DNA from: an uncultured Muribaculaceae bacterium
Lineage (GTDB): Bacteria; Bacteroidota; Bacteroidia; Bacteroidales; Muribaculaceae
DNA length: 64,000 nucleotides
Direction of reading: 5' to 3'
Assembly: GCA_947629175.1 (NCBI GenBank)
Contig: CANRCT010000009.1
Span: forward strand, 1-64,000
This document shows, piece by piece, positions 51,816 through 62,010 of this stretch. How positions within the stretch are numbered: position 1 is the first letter of the stretch; every line of letters starts with the position of its first letter. The position numbers and the translations under genes are program-made. Under the pieces are notes generated by a model. The model saw nothing but the letters and a program-made list of their open reading frames with translations. It was not told the origin of the DNA and searched no databases.

Positions 51816-52417
51816 CTGACATGGAAAATCCAAAATTTACAATAATTACATCGCGGTGCGTGCCTCTGCCTGTGGAGAATATCGATACCGACCAGATCAT
51901 ACCCGCCCGTTTCCTTAAAGTGACCTCACGCGAGGGTTTCGGAGAGAATCTTTTCCGCGACTGGCGTTTTGACTCCAACGGCGACATGCGCCCGGATTTC
52001 CCGCTCAACGACCCTCGTTACAGCGGTTGCATACTTGTTGCCGGAAAAAATTTCGGCTGCGGTTCGAGCCGCGAGCATGCTGCATGGGCAATCGCCGATT
52101 ACGGATTTCGCGTAGTTATTTCAAGTTTCTTCGCCGACATTCATAAAAACAACGAACTCAACAACTTCGTGCTGCCCGTGGTGGTATCTGATGAGTTTCT
52201 TGCCGAGCTGTTCTCGACTGTTCAGTCCGATCCCTCGGCAGAGATCAGGGTAGATCTTCCGACGCAGACCGTCGAAAACCTCTCGACCGGACGCAAGGAA
52301 CATTTCGATATCAATCCATATAAAAAGCAGTGTCTGGTGGAGGGCCTTGACGATATCGGCTATCTTCTGTCGCACTCCGAGGAAATAGACTCATATGAAT
52401 CCAACAACAATAAATAG
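51812..52417 (+). CDS. leuD: 3-isopropylmalate dehydratase, small subunit
   Basis: A 201-residue swivelling-domain partner of Leu[14 protein letters not shown] and [17 protein letters not shown] are the standard motifs of the family. The start overlaps the leuC stop (ATGA); an in-frame ATG at 51821 is the alternative. leuB starts at the next base after its stop codon. Confidence 0.96.
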   Translation: MTDMENPKFTIITSRCVPLPVENIDTDQIIPARFLKVTSREGFGENLFRDWRFDSNGDMRPDFPLNDPRYSGCILVAGKNFGCGSSREHAAWAIADYGFRVVISSFFADIHKNNELNNFVLPVVVSDEFLAELFSTVQSDPSAEIRVDLPTQTVENLSTGRKEHFDINPYKKQCLVEGLDDIGYLLSHSEEIDSYESNNNK

Positions 52418-53482
52418 ATGAAATTCAAGATAGCACTTCTGGCCGGTGACGGCATCGGCCCCGAGATATCGCGTGAAGGCGTGAAGGTGATGAATGCCGT
52501 GTGCGGCCGCTTCGGTCATGATGTCGTCTATGCGCCCGCTCTTGTGGGCGCGGCGGCCATAGACGCGACGGGCGATCCATTCCCCGAAGCTACGTATGAG
52601 ATATGCCGCGACGCTGATGCCGTGCTCTTTTCGGCAGTCGGCGATCCGCGCTTCGACAACCGTCCCGACCTCAAGGTACGTCCCGAACAGGGTCTGCTTG
52701 CCATGCGCAAGAAGCTCGGACTGTTTGCCAACATCCGTCCCGTGACCACTTTCGCCTCTCTGATACATAAGTCGCCGCTTCGCGAGGATATCGTCAGTGG
52801 AGCCGACTTCGTATGTATCAGAGAACTGACAGGAGGCATGTATTTCGGCGAGAAATTCGAGAGCGACGAACGTGCCTACGACACCTGCGCGTATACACGC
52901 GGCGAGATAACCCGTATCCTGAAGGTAGCGTTTGACTATGCGCGCCGTCGCCGAGGGCATTTGACTGTGGTCGACAAGGCCAACGTTCTCGCATCGTCGC
53001 GCCTCTGGCGCAAGATCGGTCAGGAGATGGCCGCAGAACATCCCGAGGTGAAGACCGATTTCATGTACGTCGACAACGCGTCGATGCGAATGATACAGGA
53101 TCCTCGCTTCTTCGACGTGATGGTGACTGAAAACACGTTCGGCGATATTCTGACCGATGAGGGCAGCGTTATTTCCGGGTCGATGGGGCTCCTCCCGTCG
53201 GCATCCATAGGCGAGGGTACGCCGGTGTTTGAGCCTATCCACGGCTCATGGCCTGAGGCGGCCGGAAAGAATATAGCCAATCCGCTGGCGCAGATACTGT
53301 CGGTAGCCATGCTTTTCGAATATTTCGGACTTCAGGAAGAGGGCGACTGCATCCGCAAGGCCGTCGACGCTTCCATGGAAGCAGGCGTGTGCACACCCGA
53401 TATCGCTCCCGATCCCGCAAAGGCTGTCGGGACGGACGCCGTAGGCACATGGATAGCTGACTTTATATCACGCAAGGCATGA
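52418..53482 (+). CDS. leuB: 3-isopropylmalate dehydrogenase
   Basis: A 354-residue NAD-dependent enzyme that oxidises and decarboxylates 3-isopropylmalate to 2-oxoisocaproate. It shows [55 protein letters not shown], the metal-binding [21 protein letters not shown] and the cofactor region [18 protein letters not shown]. Its stop overlaps the GH125 start by 4 bp. Confidence 0.97.
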   Translation: MKFKIALLAGDGIGPEISREGVKVMNAVCGRFGHDVVYAPALVGAAAIDATGDPFPEATYEICRDADAVLFSAVGDPRFDNRPDLKVRPEQGLLAMRKKLGLFANIRPVTTFASLIHKSPLREDIVSGADFVCIRELTGGMYFGEKFESDERAYDTCAYTRGEITRILKVAFDYARRRRGHLTVVDKANVLASSRLWRKIGQEMAAEHPEVKTDFMYVDNASMRMIQDPRFFDVMVTENTFGDILTDEGSVISGSMGLLPSASIGEGTPVFEPIHGSWPEAAGKNIANPLAQILSVAMLFEYFGLQEEGDCIRKAVDASMEAGVCTPDIAPDPAKAVGTDAVGTWIADFISRKA

Positions 53483-54942
53483 ATACGCATCTGCTTTCTC
53501 TCTTAGCCGCCACATTCCTTCCGGCAGCCGCATGGGCTGCCCCGATGGCCGAGCTGTGTCCTCAGGACAATACAGCCGTACAGGGGGCAGGCCGCATAGT
53601 CACAGGCCAGCGGCCTCCTGTAGCCAAGCGTTTGTTTACGTCGAAAGCTGTAGAGGAGAAAATTCAGAGAATCAAATCGCAGCTTACCGACCGCAAGCTT
53701 GCCGAGATGTTTGAGAACTGCTTCCCTAACACTCTTGATACCACGGTGCATTTTCGCAAGTCCTCCGACGGGACGCCCGATACTTTTGTGTATACCGGCG
53801 ATATACCTGCCATGTGGCTTCGCGATTCCGGCGCTCAGGTATGGCCTTATGTGGCTCTCGCGGGTGAGGATCCGGAGTTAAGGGAACTCATAGCCGGAGT
53901 CATCAACAGGCAGCTGCAAAGCATCATTCTCGATCCGTATGCCAATGCGTTCAACGATGGCCCGACGGGAGGGGAGTGGCAGAGCGATTTCACCGAAATG
54001 AGGCCGGAGGTGCATGAGCGCAAGTGGGAGATCGACTCGCTGTGCTACCCTATCCGTCTCGTTTATGAATACTGGAAGCGCACCGGCGATGATTCGGTTT
54101 TCAAAACCGGCGACTGGCAGAAAGCGATGGCTCTTGTGGTGAAGACTTTCAGGGAGCAGCAGCGCAAGGACGACAAAAAAGGTCCCTACCGCTTCCTGCG
54201 ACGCACTGACCGCGCTCTGGACACACTGAACAATGGAGGGTGGGGAGCGCCTGTCAGCGGTTGCGGACTGATAGTGTCATCATTCCGTCCGTCGGACGAC
54301 TCCACGACTCTCCAGTATCTCATCCCCTCCAACTTCTTTGCAGTGACTTCGCTCCGTAAGGCAGCCGAAATACTGTCGGAAGTCAACGGAGATACGGATC
54401 TGGCAGGCGAATGCTCTTCGCTTGCCGACGAGGTTGATGCCGCGCTCAAACAGTATGCTACATACGATCATCCAGAATTTGGCACGATATATGCCTATGA
54501 GGTAGATGGTTTCGGCAACAGGATGCTCATGGACGACGCCAATGTGCCGTCGCTTCTCGCCATGGGATATCTTGGCGACGTAGCGATGGATGATCCTGTC
54601 TACCGAAATACCCGACGGTTTGTCTGGAGCGAAAGCAATCCCTATTTCTTCCGGGGAAAGGCCGGCGAGGGGATCGGCGGTCCGCACGTCGGCTACGATA
54701 TGGCATGGCCGATGAGCCTGATGATGCGGGCTTTCACTGCTACTGATGACGATGAGATCCGCTCGTCGTTGAAGATGCTCCGCGATACTGATGCCGGCAC
54801 GGGATTCATGCATGAATCCTTCAATGTCGACAATCCGGCGGATTTCACACGCCCGTGGTTCGCATGGCAGAATACGCTTTTCGGCGAACTGATAATACAT
54901 CTGGTCGACTCCGGAAAGCTTGACCTGCTCAACAGTCTGTGA
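53479..54942 (+). CDS. GH125 exo-alpha-1,6-mannosidase
   Basis: A 487-residue exported (alpha/alpha)6-barrel glycoside hydrolase of family GH125, which removes alpha-1,6-linked mannose from host or yeast glycans without a metal cofactor. A signal peptide ends near residue 20 (AWA-A). Family features are [18 protein letters not shown] (catalytic Asp region), [36 protein letters not shown] and [14 protein letters not shown] with [14 protein letters not shown]. It should act in the periplasm. It overlaps leuB by 4 bp and is followed by a terminator, so it is transcribed with the leucine genes, an unexpected pairing. Confidence 0.92.
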   Translation: MNTHLLSLLAATFLPAAAWAAPMAELCPQDNTAVQGAGRIVTGQRPPVAKRLFTSKAVEEKIQRIKSQLTDRKLAEMFENCFPNTLDTTVHFRKSSDGTPDTFVYTGDIPAMWLRDSGAQVWPYVALAGEDPELRELIAGVINRQLQSIILDPYANAFNDGPTGGEWQSDFTEMRPEVHERKWEIDSLCYPIRLVYEYWKRTGDDSVFKTGDWQKAMALVVKTFREQQRKDDKKGPYRFLRRTDRALDTLNNGGWGAPVSGCGLIVSSFRPSDDSTTLQYLIPSNFFAVTSLRKAAEILSEVNGDTDLAGECSSLADEVDAALKQYATYDHPEFGTIYAYEVDGFGNRMLMDDANVPSLLAMGYLGDVAMDDPVYRNTRRFVWSESNPYFFRGKAGEGIGGPHVGYDMAWPMSLMMRAFTATDDDEIRSSLKMLRDTDAGTGFMHESFNVDNPADFTRPWFAWQNTLFGELIIHLVDSGKLDLLNSL

Positions 54943-54986
54943 AGCGATGTCATGAGACTGTAATCGTAAGGACACATAGCTTATCA

Positions 54987-55030
54987 CCCCGTCGGACCGA
55001 GACTTCTCAATGTCTCTCCGGCGGGGTTTT
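54987..55030 (+). terminator. Terminator of the leu/GH125 operon
   Basis: CCCCGtCGGA pairs with TCCGgCGGGG (one wobble), with an inner GAGAC/GTCTC extension, followed by TTTTC. It begins 44 bp past the GH125 stop. Confidence 0.8.
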
Positions 55031-55080
55031 CAACATTCATGGGCATTTATGAACATTTAACGCATTTTTGGCGTGGAACA

Positions 55081-55113
55081 TTTGCGCAGTGTGTTGAATT
55101 CAAGCTATCTTTG
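55081..55113 (+). promoter_or_regulatory. Promoter of parA-parB
   Basis: TTTG (55081-55084), a 21-bp spacer and TATCTTTG (55106-55113). The transcript would begin about 28 nt before the parA ATG at 55147. Confidence 0.7.
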
Positions 55114-55146
55114 CAGCCGTGTAACAATAGCCACAAGAAAAAACAC

Positions 55147-55935
55147 ATGGGCAAAATCATTGCAATAGCCAACCAGAAAGGTGGAGTGGGCAAGACCACC
55201 ACCACGATCAATCTCGGAGCATCGTTTGCCGCCGAGGGTAAAAAGGTGCTCATCATCGACGCCGATCCTCAGGCCAACGCGACTTCAGGCTACGGTATCA
55301 ATCCGGATCAGATGACATCGTCGATCTACGAATGCCTGGTAGATGATTATCCGTTGGAGGGATCGCAGGTGCCTACCTGTGTAAAGGGCCTTGAACTGGT
55401 CGGATCGAGAATCGACCTGGCCGGCGCAGAGCTGGAGCTTATCAATCGCCCCAACCGTGAGCGTGTTCTCGCTAAAGTGCTTGCTCCGGTAGCCGACAAA
55501 TACGATTATATACTCATCGACTGCTCTCCGTCGCTGGGACTGATTACTGTCAATGCTCTCACTGCAGCCAATTCGGTCATCATTCCTGTCCAGGCTGAAT
55601 ATTTTGCCCTTGAAGGCATCACCAAACTCATCAACACCATCCGCATCATAAAGCCGCGTCTTAACCCCTCGCTTGAGATCGAGGGATTCCTTCTGACAAT
55701 GTATGACGCGCGTCTGCGGCTCGCCAATCAGATCTACGAAGAGCTGAAGGGTCATTTCGGCGATATGGTGTTCAATACCGTCATACCCCGAAACATCCGT
55801 TTGAGCGAGGCTCCTTCACATGGATTGCCTGCCCTCATATATGATCCTGAGAGCCGTGGAGCGACCTCTCACAATGCATTGGCCAAGGAGATAATCAACA
55901 AGCAGAAGAAAAAAGCTAAAGCCACATCCAGATGA
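55147..55935 (+). CDS. parA: Chromosome-partitioning ATPase ParA
   Basis: A 262-residue deviant Walker ATPase (ParA/Soj). The start MGKIIAIANQKGGVGKTTTT carries the deviant Walker A with both lysines; LIIDADPQANATSGYG and YILIDCSPSLGLITVNALTA follow. It forms DNA-bound dimers that position ParB-parS complexes during chromosome segregation. The frame is open upstream to 55039, but only ATG 55147 lies downstream of the promoter and begins at the family's first residue. It overlaps parB by 4 bp. Confidence 0.96.
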   Translation: MGKIIAIANQKGGVGKTTTTINLGASFAAEGKKVLIIDADPQANATSGYGINPDQMTSSIYECLVDDYPLEGSQVPTCVKGLELVGSRIDLAGAELELINRPNRERVLAKVLAPVADKYDYILIDCSPSLGLITVNALTAANSVIIPVQAEYFALEGITKLINTIRIIKPRLNPSLEIEGFLLTMYDARLRLANQIYEELKGHFGDMVFNTVIPRNIRLSEAPSHGLPALIYDPESRGATSHNALAKEIINKQKKKAKATSR

Positions 55936-56813
55936 AACCAAAACGACAGGCACTCGGCCGTGGGCTCGACTCGCTTATCCCTATGGATGATGTCCCTGCC
56001 TCGGGAGCATCAGCCATCAACGAGATCGACATAGATCTGATTCAGCCCAATCCGGATCAGCCGCGCAGCAATTTCGACGAAGAAGCGCTCGCCGAGCTGG
56101 CATCTTCGATCAGAGAACTCGGTATCATCCAGCCCATATCGCTGCGAAGCGTCGGCGGTTATTATCAGATCATAGCTGGCGAACGGCGCTTCAGGGCTGC
56201 CCGTATGGCCGGACTGACCACCGTGCCGGCCTACATACGTAATGCCAGCGACAGCGAGCTGACGGAGATGGCCCTGATAGAGAACATACAGCGGGAGGAT
56301 CTCAACGCCATAGAGATAGCCCTGACATTCAAGAAGCTGATAGAACGCTACGAGCTCACTCAGGAGCGTCTGAGCGAACGCATAGGCAAGAAACGCGCCA
56401 CTGTGGCCAACTTCCTGCGGCTTCTGCGCCTGCCGGCTGAAGTGCAGCTCGGTCTGCGCGACAAGCGCCTTGACATGGGACATGCCCGCGCACTCCTTTC
56501 GATTGACGACCCGACTATGCAGCTCAAGATCTACAAACGCATTATCAAGGAGGGGCTGTCAGTAAGGAAAGTGGAGGATCTGGTGAAATCCATACGTGAA
56601 AACCGTGAGGAGAATGGCCCCGATAAAGACAGAGGCTCGCTGTCGAAAGATTTTGAACTGCTCCGCAACCATCTGTCGAGCAAATTCAATACGCCTGTGC
56701 ATTTTTCATGTTCAGCTTCCGGAGCGGGTAAAATCACGTTCAGCTTCAAGAGCGAGGATGAACTTGAAAGATTAATTACTATCTTTGATGACGTAAAAGC
56801 TCACGAGGGCTGA
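55932..56813 (+). CDS. parB: Chromosome-partitioning protein ParB
   Basis: A 293-residue ParB/Spo0J protein, a CTPase clamp that loads at parS. It starts with the LGRGLDSLIP leader shared by the family. The N-terminal CTP-binding domain has LIQPNPDQPR, GYYQIIAGERRFRAARMAGL and ENIQREDLNAIE; the helix-turn-helix domain follows (LSERIGKKRATVANFLRLLRLP, MGHARALLSI); the C-terminal dimerisation domain ends the protein. It overlaps parA by 4 bp. I found no parS palindrome within the window by eye. Confidence 0.95.
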   Translation: MKPKRQALGRGLDSLIPMDDVPASGASAINEIDIDLIQPNPDQPRSNFDEEALAELASSIRELGIIQPISLRSVGGYYQIIAGERRFRAARMAGLTTVPAYIRNASDSELTEMALIENIQREDLNAIEIALTFKKLIERYELTQERLSERIGKKRATVANFLRLLRLPAEVQLGLRDKRLDMGHARALLSIDDPTMQLKIYKRIIKEGLSVRKVEDLVKSIRENREENGPDKDRGSLSKDFELLRNHLSSKFNTPVHFSCSASGAGKITFSFKSEDELERLITIFDDVKAHEG

Positions 56814-56874
56814 CATGTCAGAGGAATCTTTATGAAGAAGATCTGATAACATAAATAAATACAGTGGAATAAGG

Positions 56875-57714
56875 ATGCGCAGAGGAAACTCAGGCAAGAG
56901 AAGGATTTATAATCCCATGGCTTCGGCTGCGATGATTTTTACGGTCATCGCGATGCTGCTGTGTCCTTTTAACATTTTTTGTCAGAATACTCGTCCAGTT
57001 AAACCTGTAAAGCGTCACCATAAGATTGAATTGCCTGATTCCATAGCTTTAAGTCAGCCGGTTAAGCTTCCTGCGGAAGTGGTGGCTGATTCGATTAAAG
57101 CTATAGGGGCTGACAGTCTGGCGGTGACTCCTGTCGACTCGGTGGAAATAGTCGATTCGCCTATGATGTCAATGCTTCCCGATTCCATCAAGGATGCGGC
57201 CGGAATCAACCGCAATCTAAGGGAGTTTAATCCCGACCCGATGAGAGCGGTCTGGATGTCTGCATTGTTCCCCGGACTCGGTCAGGTATACAACCGTCGC
57301 TACTGGAAGTTGCCGTTAGTCGCGGCAGGGTTCATGGGACTTGGATATGGAGCTTCGTGGAACAATTCCATGCTCAAGGACTATACCCGTGCCTACAGCG
57401 ACATAATGGACAACGACCCGAACACCAAAAGCTACATGGATTTCTTCCCCTCTACCATCAAGGAGGAGGATCTCGACAAGACGTGGCTTACCAACATATT
57501 GAAATCACGCAAGGATTTTTACCGCAGAAACCGCGACCTGTGTATTATCTCCATGGTAGGAGTCTATCTGCTGGCTATGGTCGACGCTTATGTCGACGCA
57601 TCGCTGGCACATTTTGATATCTCTCCAGATATCTCCATGGAGGTGGCGCCTGCCGTAATACCCGACACGCGCACGCGACCCGGCGTCGGGCTGCAATGGG
57701 CATTGCGATTCTGA
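56875..57714 (+). CDS. DUF5683 membrane protein
   Basis: A 279-residue protein with an N-terminal signal-anchor (about 17-36), a Ser/Asp-rich presumably periplasmic linker (about 40-115) and a DUF5683 domain (about 118-250) with FNPDPMRAVWMSALFPGLGQ and YNRRYWKLPLV followed by hydrophobic helices. It is commonly found between parB and a lytic transglycosylase in Bacteroidales, as here. Function unknown, probably envelope-associated. Confidence 0.82.
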   Translation: MRRGNSGKRRIYNPMASAAMIFTVIAMLLCPFNIFCQNTRPVKPVKRHHKIELPDSIALSQPVKLPAEVVADSIKAIGADSLAVTPVDSVEIVDSPMMSMLPDSIKDAAGINRNLREFNPDPMRAVWMSALFPGLGQVYNRRYWKLPLVAAGFMGLGYGASWNNSMLKDYTRAYSDIMDNDPNTKSYMDFFPSTIKEEDLDKTWLTNILKSRKDFYRRNRDLCIISMVGVYLLAMVDAYVDASLAHFDISPDISMEVAPAVIPDTRTRPGVGLQWALRF

Positions 57715-57746
57715 CAGTGAATATCACCGCTATAGTTGACTGACTC

Positions 57747-59366
57747 ATGAAGAAACCTGTTATCACACTATTGACCGGACTGCTCATGCTGACTGCATCG
57801 GCTAAAGGGCTATCCATACTCGACATCAAGCATTCGATCACCGACGACAATATTATAGCGCCGGAGAGTTTTGAGACGAAAACCCGTGAACTTCAGGAAA
57901 ATTTCTATCTCAAGCACTTCGCTACGCGCGCCGCTGATGCCGGTATGGTTCCGGTCAAAGGCAATGCCGCAGAGTATGAGGAACTGTTGAGTCAGCTTCC
58001 GGCAGAGATCGAGCTTCCCTACAACTCTATCGTAGGCAACTATATCGACATGTATCTGGTGAAACGCCGCGATCTTGTTGCCGACATGCTTGCCCTCAAC
58101 AATTACTACGGCAATATATTCGTCGAGGAACTCATCCGCGAAAAGCTTCCCCTCGAACTGCAGTATCTTCCGGTCATAGAGTCGGCTCTCAACCCCAACG
58201 CAGTATCACGGGCAGGAGCCTGCGGATTATGGCAGCTTATGCCTACAACCGCCACAGGTCTGGGCCTTGAGGTGAATTCACTCGTCGACCAGCGGCGCGA
58301 TCCGCGTCTTGCTTCGCGCTATGCGGTGCGCTACCTCAAGCAGCTTTACGATATCTATGGCGACTGGTCGCTTGCCATAGCTGCCTATAATTGCGGCCCC
58401 GGCAACGTCAACAAAGCATTGCGCAGAGCCGGAGGCTCAGGCAAGAAAGACTATTGGGAAATCTATAACTTCCTGCATCCCGAGACACGCGGCTACGTGC
58501 CCGCTTTCATAGCCGCGAATTTCGTGATGAACTATTACGGCAAATACGGCATACGCCCCACTCTTGTCAGGCAGAAGCTGATAACCGACACAGTTCTGGT
58601 CGACAAGCGTGTGCACTTCGACCAGATAGCTCAGGTGCTGAATATTCCGGTAGAGGAGATCCGGATGCTCAACCCGCAGTTCCGCAAGGATATAATTCCG
58701 GGCGACAACCATCCGTACGCTCTCGTGCTTCCGTCGCAGCAGGTGTTGAGCTATATAATGAGTGAGCAGGCCATTCTCGACATGAATTCCGACTCCTATG
58801 CTCGGCGCACTCATGTGGAGCCGGGTGAGAGTCTGGAGCGGCAGCCCGACGGATCGTCCTTCGTGACGCGCATGGTCAGCAAGACCCATACGGTGGGCCG
58901 AGGAGAGAATCTCCGCTCCATTGCCCGCAAATACGGTGTCAGCGCTACTGATATCAAGCGTTGGAACAATATGCGGAGCGGCAAGGTGCACCGCGGCAAA
59001 AAACTCAAGATCCAGACCTATGAAAGGGTTAGAGTATGGGCTGATTCCACTTCCATGGCTTCGGCCGACAGCCTGTCGGTAAAGGATAGTATGCAGCCCG
59101 AAGTAGCAAGTGCGAACGTGACCCGAAATGATGCACCCGAGACAAAACAACCGGCCGCGCGTTCTGAAAAGAAAGTGGGGAAACCGGCTAAAAAAGCAGC
59201 TTCCGCTAACGCTGCCACGACTTATACGGTGCGCCGGGGCGACAATCTCAGCAAGATTGCCAAGCGTTTCGGCACTACTGTAGCGGCCATTCAGAAGGCC
59301 AACAGCATGTCGGGTACGCGTATCGACATCGGCGACAAGCTTAAGATTCCGGCCCGACGTCGTTGA
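57747..59366 (+). CDS. Membrane-bound lytic murein transglycosylase (MltD-like) with LysM domains
   Basis: A 539-residue exported muramidase. After a signal sequence (about 1-19) the SLT family 1 domain (about 110-270) carries the catalytic Glu in LPVIESALNPNAVS and the AGACGLWQLMPTTA and IAAYNCGPGNV signatures. C-terminal LysM domains at about 375-425 (THTVGRGENLRSIARKYG) and 490-537 (TYTVRRGDNLSKIAKRFG) bind peptidoglycan, with a degenerate LysM-like stretch near 290-330. It cleaves glycan strands to 1,6-anhydro ends. It is 32 bp after DUF5683 and probably in the par operon. Confidence 0.92.
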   Translation: MKKPVITLLTGLLMLTASAKGLSILDIKHSITDDNIIAPESFETKTRELQENFYLKHFATRAADAGMVPVKGNAAEYEELLSQLPAEIELPYNSIVGNYIDMYLVKRRDLVADMLALNNYYGNIFVEELIREKLPLELQYLPVIESALNPNAVSRAGACGLWQLMPTTATGLGLEVNSLVDQRRDPRLASRYAVRYLKQLYDIYGDWSLAIAAYNCGPGNVNKALRRAGGSGKKDYWEIYNFLHPETRGYVPAFIAANFVMNYYGKYGIRPTLVRQKLITDTVLVDKRVHFDQIAQVLNIPVEEIRMLNPQFRKDIIPGDNHPYALVLPSQQVLSYIMSEQAILDMNSDSYARRTHVEPGESLERQPDGSSFVTRMVSKTHTVGRGENLRSIARKYGVSATDIKRWNNMRSGKVHRGKKLKIQTYERVRVWADSTSMASADSLSVKDSMQPEVASANVTRNDAPETKQPAARSEKKVGKPAKKAASANAATTYTVRRGDNLSKIAKRFGTTVAAIQKANSMSGTRIDIGDKLKIPARRR

Positions 59367-59408
59367 AGCCATCTCTGTAGGCGACATTTCTTAAAATCTT
59401 AGATAATC

Positions 59409-60455
59409 ATGAAAAGTTGTGTTTTTGCGTGGCTTGCATTGTCGGCCGCTTTGTATTCGGCGTCACTGACCGGATGTTCCGATAGTAAAGCCAAGGAAAT
59501 TGAGCATAAGGATATCCTCGTAGAGGATGTGGAGATCACTCCCGAACCGCTGATCGGGCGTCCGCTTTCGATGAATAGAGCAGGTGATTATCTGCTGATT
59601 CTGGACAACAAGATCGATTCGATGGCGCATCTTATCGATGTCGCCCGCGGCCGCTATGCGGGCAAGTTTGTCGCCAAGGGCGCCGGTCCCGGTGAATTCG
59701 GCAATACAGTTCTGTTTTCGACGGTTCCTGGCCGCGATGACGCTTTCACGTTGCTTCGCGCCGATAACAGGGATCTGTATCTTGCGGAAGTGAAGGGAGC
59801 CGACAGCCTCTATCTTGCATATACCCGCATATTGAATCTCCCGGACGCATGGTTCGTGGGGATGCTGGCCGACGGCGGCTATATAACTACCGACGGTTAC
59901 GTGGAGCATCCCGAAATATTCACGATGTTTGACAGCGAGGGACGTGTGACAGGCCGTTATGGCGACCGCATGCCTGATGCAAAAGCTCTTGAAGCCGGGA
60001 CTGTCGCGATGACGGCTGCTTATCAGTTTGGATTTGTCGTATCGCCCGACGGCACGAAAGTCGCCGCTATATCCGCGGGTGACGAAGCTGCCGCCTTTTT
60101 CCGTCTGGAAGCCGATACGCTCCGGACTGTCAACCAGTTCTGCAACCATTCGATGAAATATCAGTTTGTCGGCGGCGAGTCTTTTGTCGACGGCAACGAT
60201 GGCGGCAATGTGACATTCCTTGAAGGTTGCGCCGACAACGACCGCGTATATATACTTTATGATGGCAGGAATTTCAGGGATTCCGACTGGAATGGAAAAA
60301 TGATCTGGGTCTATGACTGGGATGGCAACAAGGTAGGGGAATACAATCTGTCGCGTAGCGTACGTGCTCTGACGGCTCCTGATAATACCGGACGCATATA
60401 TGCCATCAGTCAGGACGGATCTGATCCGATTCTTGTAAGTTTTTCTGTAAGATAA
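59409..60455 (+). CDS. 6-bladed beta-propeller lipoprotein
   Basis: A 348-residue protein with a lipoprotein signal (SLTGC, Cys about residue 23) followed by repeated four-stranded blades with GAGPGEFGN and DGTKVAAIS-type turns. The fold matches the BF2992-like 6-bladed beta-propeller lipoproteins of Bacteroidales, which often sit near surface systems. Its ligand is unknown. It is 42 bp after the transglycosylase gene; co-transcription is possible but not certain. Confidence 0.75.
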   Translation: MKSCVFAWLALSAALYSASLTGCSDSKAKEIEHKDILVEDVEITPEPLIGRPLSMNRAGDYLLILDNKIDSMAHLIDVARGRYAGKFVAKGAGPGEFGNTVLFSTVPGRDDAFTLLRADNRDLYLAEVKGADSLYLAYTRILNLPDAWFVGMLADGGYITTDGYVEHPEIFTMFDSEGRVTGRYGDRMPDAKALEAGTVAMTAAYQFGFVVSPDGTKVAAISAGDEAAAFFRLEADTLRTVNQFCNHSMKYQFVGGESFVDGNDGGNVTFLEGCADNDRVYILYDGRNFRDSDWNGKMIWVYDWDGNKVGEYNLSRSVRALTAPDNTGRIYAISQDGSDPILVSFSVR

Positions 60456-60597
60456 TGCATATATGTGCAGCGGCGACTTTTTTAACTAAAATTAAACTGA
60501 TTGACGCTCCGTATGCATCTGTTTTAATTGTATATTAGCAGAAACAATAACCAAAAATTACGGTTAACCAGTATCTATACCTTAAAGAATCAGAAAA

Positions 60598-61935
60598 ATG
60601 GACATTAACAGTATCATGAGCTCCCTCGAGGCCAAGCACCCGGGTGAAAAGGAGTATCTGCAGGCTGTGAAAGAAGTGCTGATGTGTGTGGAAGATGTCT
60701 ACAACCAGCATCCTGAGTTTGAAAAGGCCCGCATTGTAGAGCGTATGGTCGAGCCCGACCGTATCTTCACGTTCCGTGTCACATGGACCGACGACCGCGG
60801 CGAAGTGCAGACCAACCTCGGCTATCGTGTACAGTTCAACAACGCCATCGGCCCGTATAAGGGCGGTATCCGCTTCCATGCGAGCGTCAATCTGTCGATT
60901 CTGAAATTCCTCGGTTTCGAGCAGACATTCAAGAACGCTCTCACCACTCTGCCTATGGGTGGCGGCAAGGGAGGCAGCGACTTCTCTCCGCGTGGCAAGA
61001 GCGACGCCGAGATCATGCGTTTCTGCCAGGCGTTCATGCTCGAACTCTGGAAGAATATCGGCATAGACCGTGACGTTCCTGCCGGTGACATAGGCGTTGG
61101 CGGCCGTGAGGTGGGTTACATGTACGGCATGTACAAGAAGCTCCGCAACGAGTGCGACGGCTCGATGACCGGCAAGGGTCTTGATTTCGGAGGATCGCGT
61201 ATCCGTCCTGAAGCTACCGGTTTCGGCGCTCTCTACTTCGTTCAGAGCATGCTTGCCGAGAAAAACGACTCCATCAAGGGCAAGACCGTGGCCGTAAGCG
61301 GTTTTGGCAATGTTGCCTGGGGCGCTACTCTCAAGGCCAATGAGCTTGGCGCAAAGGTAGTGACCATATCTGGTCCCGACGGATATATCTATGATCCGGA
61401 AGGCGTGAGCGGCGACAAGATCAACTATATGCTCGAACTGCGTGCTTCGGGCGAGGATATCGTTGCTCCCTATGCAGAGCGTTATCCCGAGGCTACTTTC
61501 TATCCCGGCCGCAAGCCCTGGGAGCAGAAGGTCGACATCGCTCTTCCTTGCGCCACCCAGAACGAGCTCAACGGCGACGATGCCCGTCAGCTCATAGCCA
61601 ACGGCGTCGAGATGGTGGCCGAGGTATCCAATATGGGCTGCACTCCGGAGGCTATCGACGCTTTCATCAGCTCCCGCACGACTTATGCTCCTGGCAAGGC
61701 AGTGAATGCCGGCGGTGTGGCTACATCCGGACTTGAGATGAGCCAGAACGCCATGCACCTGCAGTGGAGCGCCGAGGAGGTCGACCAGAAACTCCATGGC
61801 ATCATGCGCGACATCCACGGGCAGTGTGTGAAATATGGCACTGAGCCCGACGGATTTATCAACTACATGAAGGGCGCCAATATAGCCGGCTTCATGAAGG
61901 TTGCCAACGCCATGATGGGACAAGGTGTGATTTGA
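60598..61935 (+). CDS. gdhA: Glutamate dehydrogenase (NADP-type)
   Basis: A 445-residue hexameric enzyme that reversibly aminates 2-oxoglutarate to glutamate and links carbon and nitrogen metabolism. Features are GPYKGGIRFH, LPMGGGKGGSDFSPRGKSD (substrate lysine and Gly loop), PAGDIGVGGREVGYM, the Rossmann segment VAVSGFGNVAWGA and TSGLEMSQNAMHLQWS. Length and motifs fit the NADP-dependent small GDH of Bacteroides. A terminator follows directly. The 142-bp upstream gap is AT-rich, with a weak TATATTAG box near 60530. Confidence 0.96.
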   Translation: MDINSIMSSLEAKHPGEKEYLQAVKEVLMCVEDVYNQHPEFEKARIVERMVEPDRIFTFRVTWTDDRGEVQTNLGYRVQFNNAIGPYKGGIRFHASVNLSILKFLGFEQTFKNALTTLPMGGGKGGSDFSPRGKSDAEIMRFCQAFMLELWKNIGIDRDVPAGDIGVGGREVGYMYGMYKKLRNECDGSMTGKGLDFGGSRIRPEATGFGALYFVQSMLAEKNDSIKGKTVAVSGFGNVAWGATLKANELGAKVVTISGPDGYIYDPEGVSGDKINYMLELRASGEDIVAPYAERYPEATFYPGRKPWEQKVDIALPCATQNELNGDDARQLIANGVEMVAEVSNMGCTPEAIDAFISSRTTYAPGKAVNAGGVATSGLEMSQNAMHLQWSAEEVDQKLHGIMRDIHGQCVKYGTEPDGFINYMKGANIAGFMKVANAMMGQGVI

Positions 61936-61966
61936 TTGGTTTAATTTATATTTACCCAATGAATGA

Positions 61967-62000
61967 GGCCGCGCTGCATGGGTTGCAGAGCGGCCTTTTT
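61967..62000 (+). terminator. Intrinsic terminator after gdhA
   Basis: GGCCGC and CTGCA arms pair with TGCAG and GCGGCC around a short loop, followed by TTTTT. It begins 32 bp past the gdhA stop and ends 11 bp before the convergent integrase gene. Confidence 0.85.
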
Positions 62001-62010
62001 CTGTGCATAA

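Noticed and set aside
55147-56813. A plasmid-type partition cassette.
   Set aside because: ParA and ParB are of the chromosomal Soj/Spo0J type with the usual Bacteroidales neighbours; there is no replication gene.
55932-56813. A parS site close to parB.
   Set aside because: I looked for the TGTTNCACGTGAAACA palindrome and saw no convincing copy; sites may lie outside the window.
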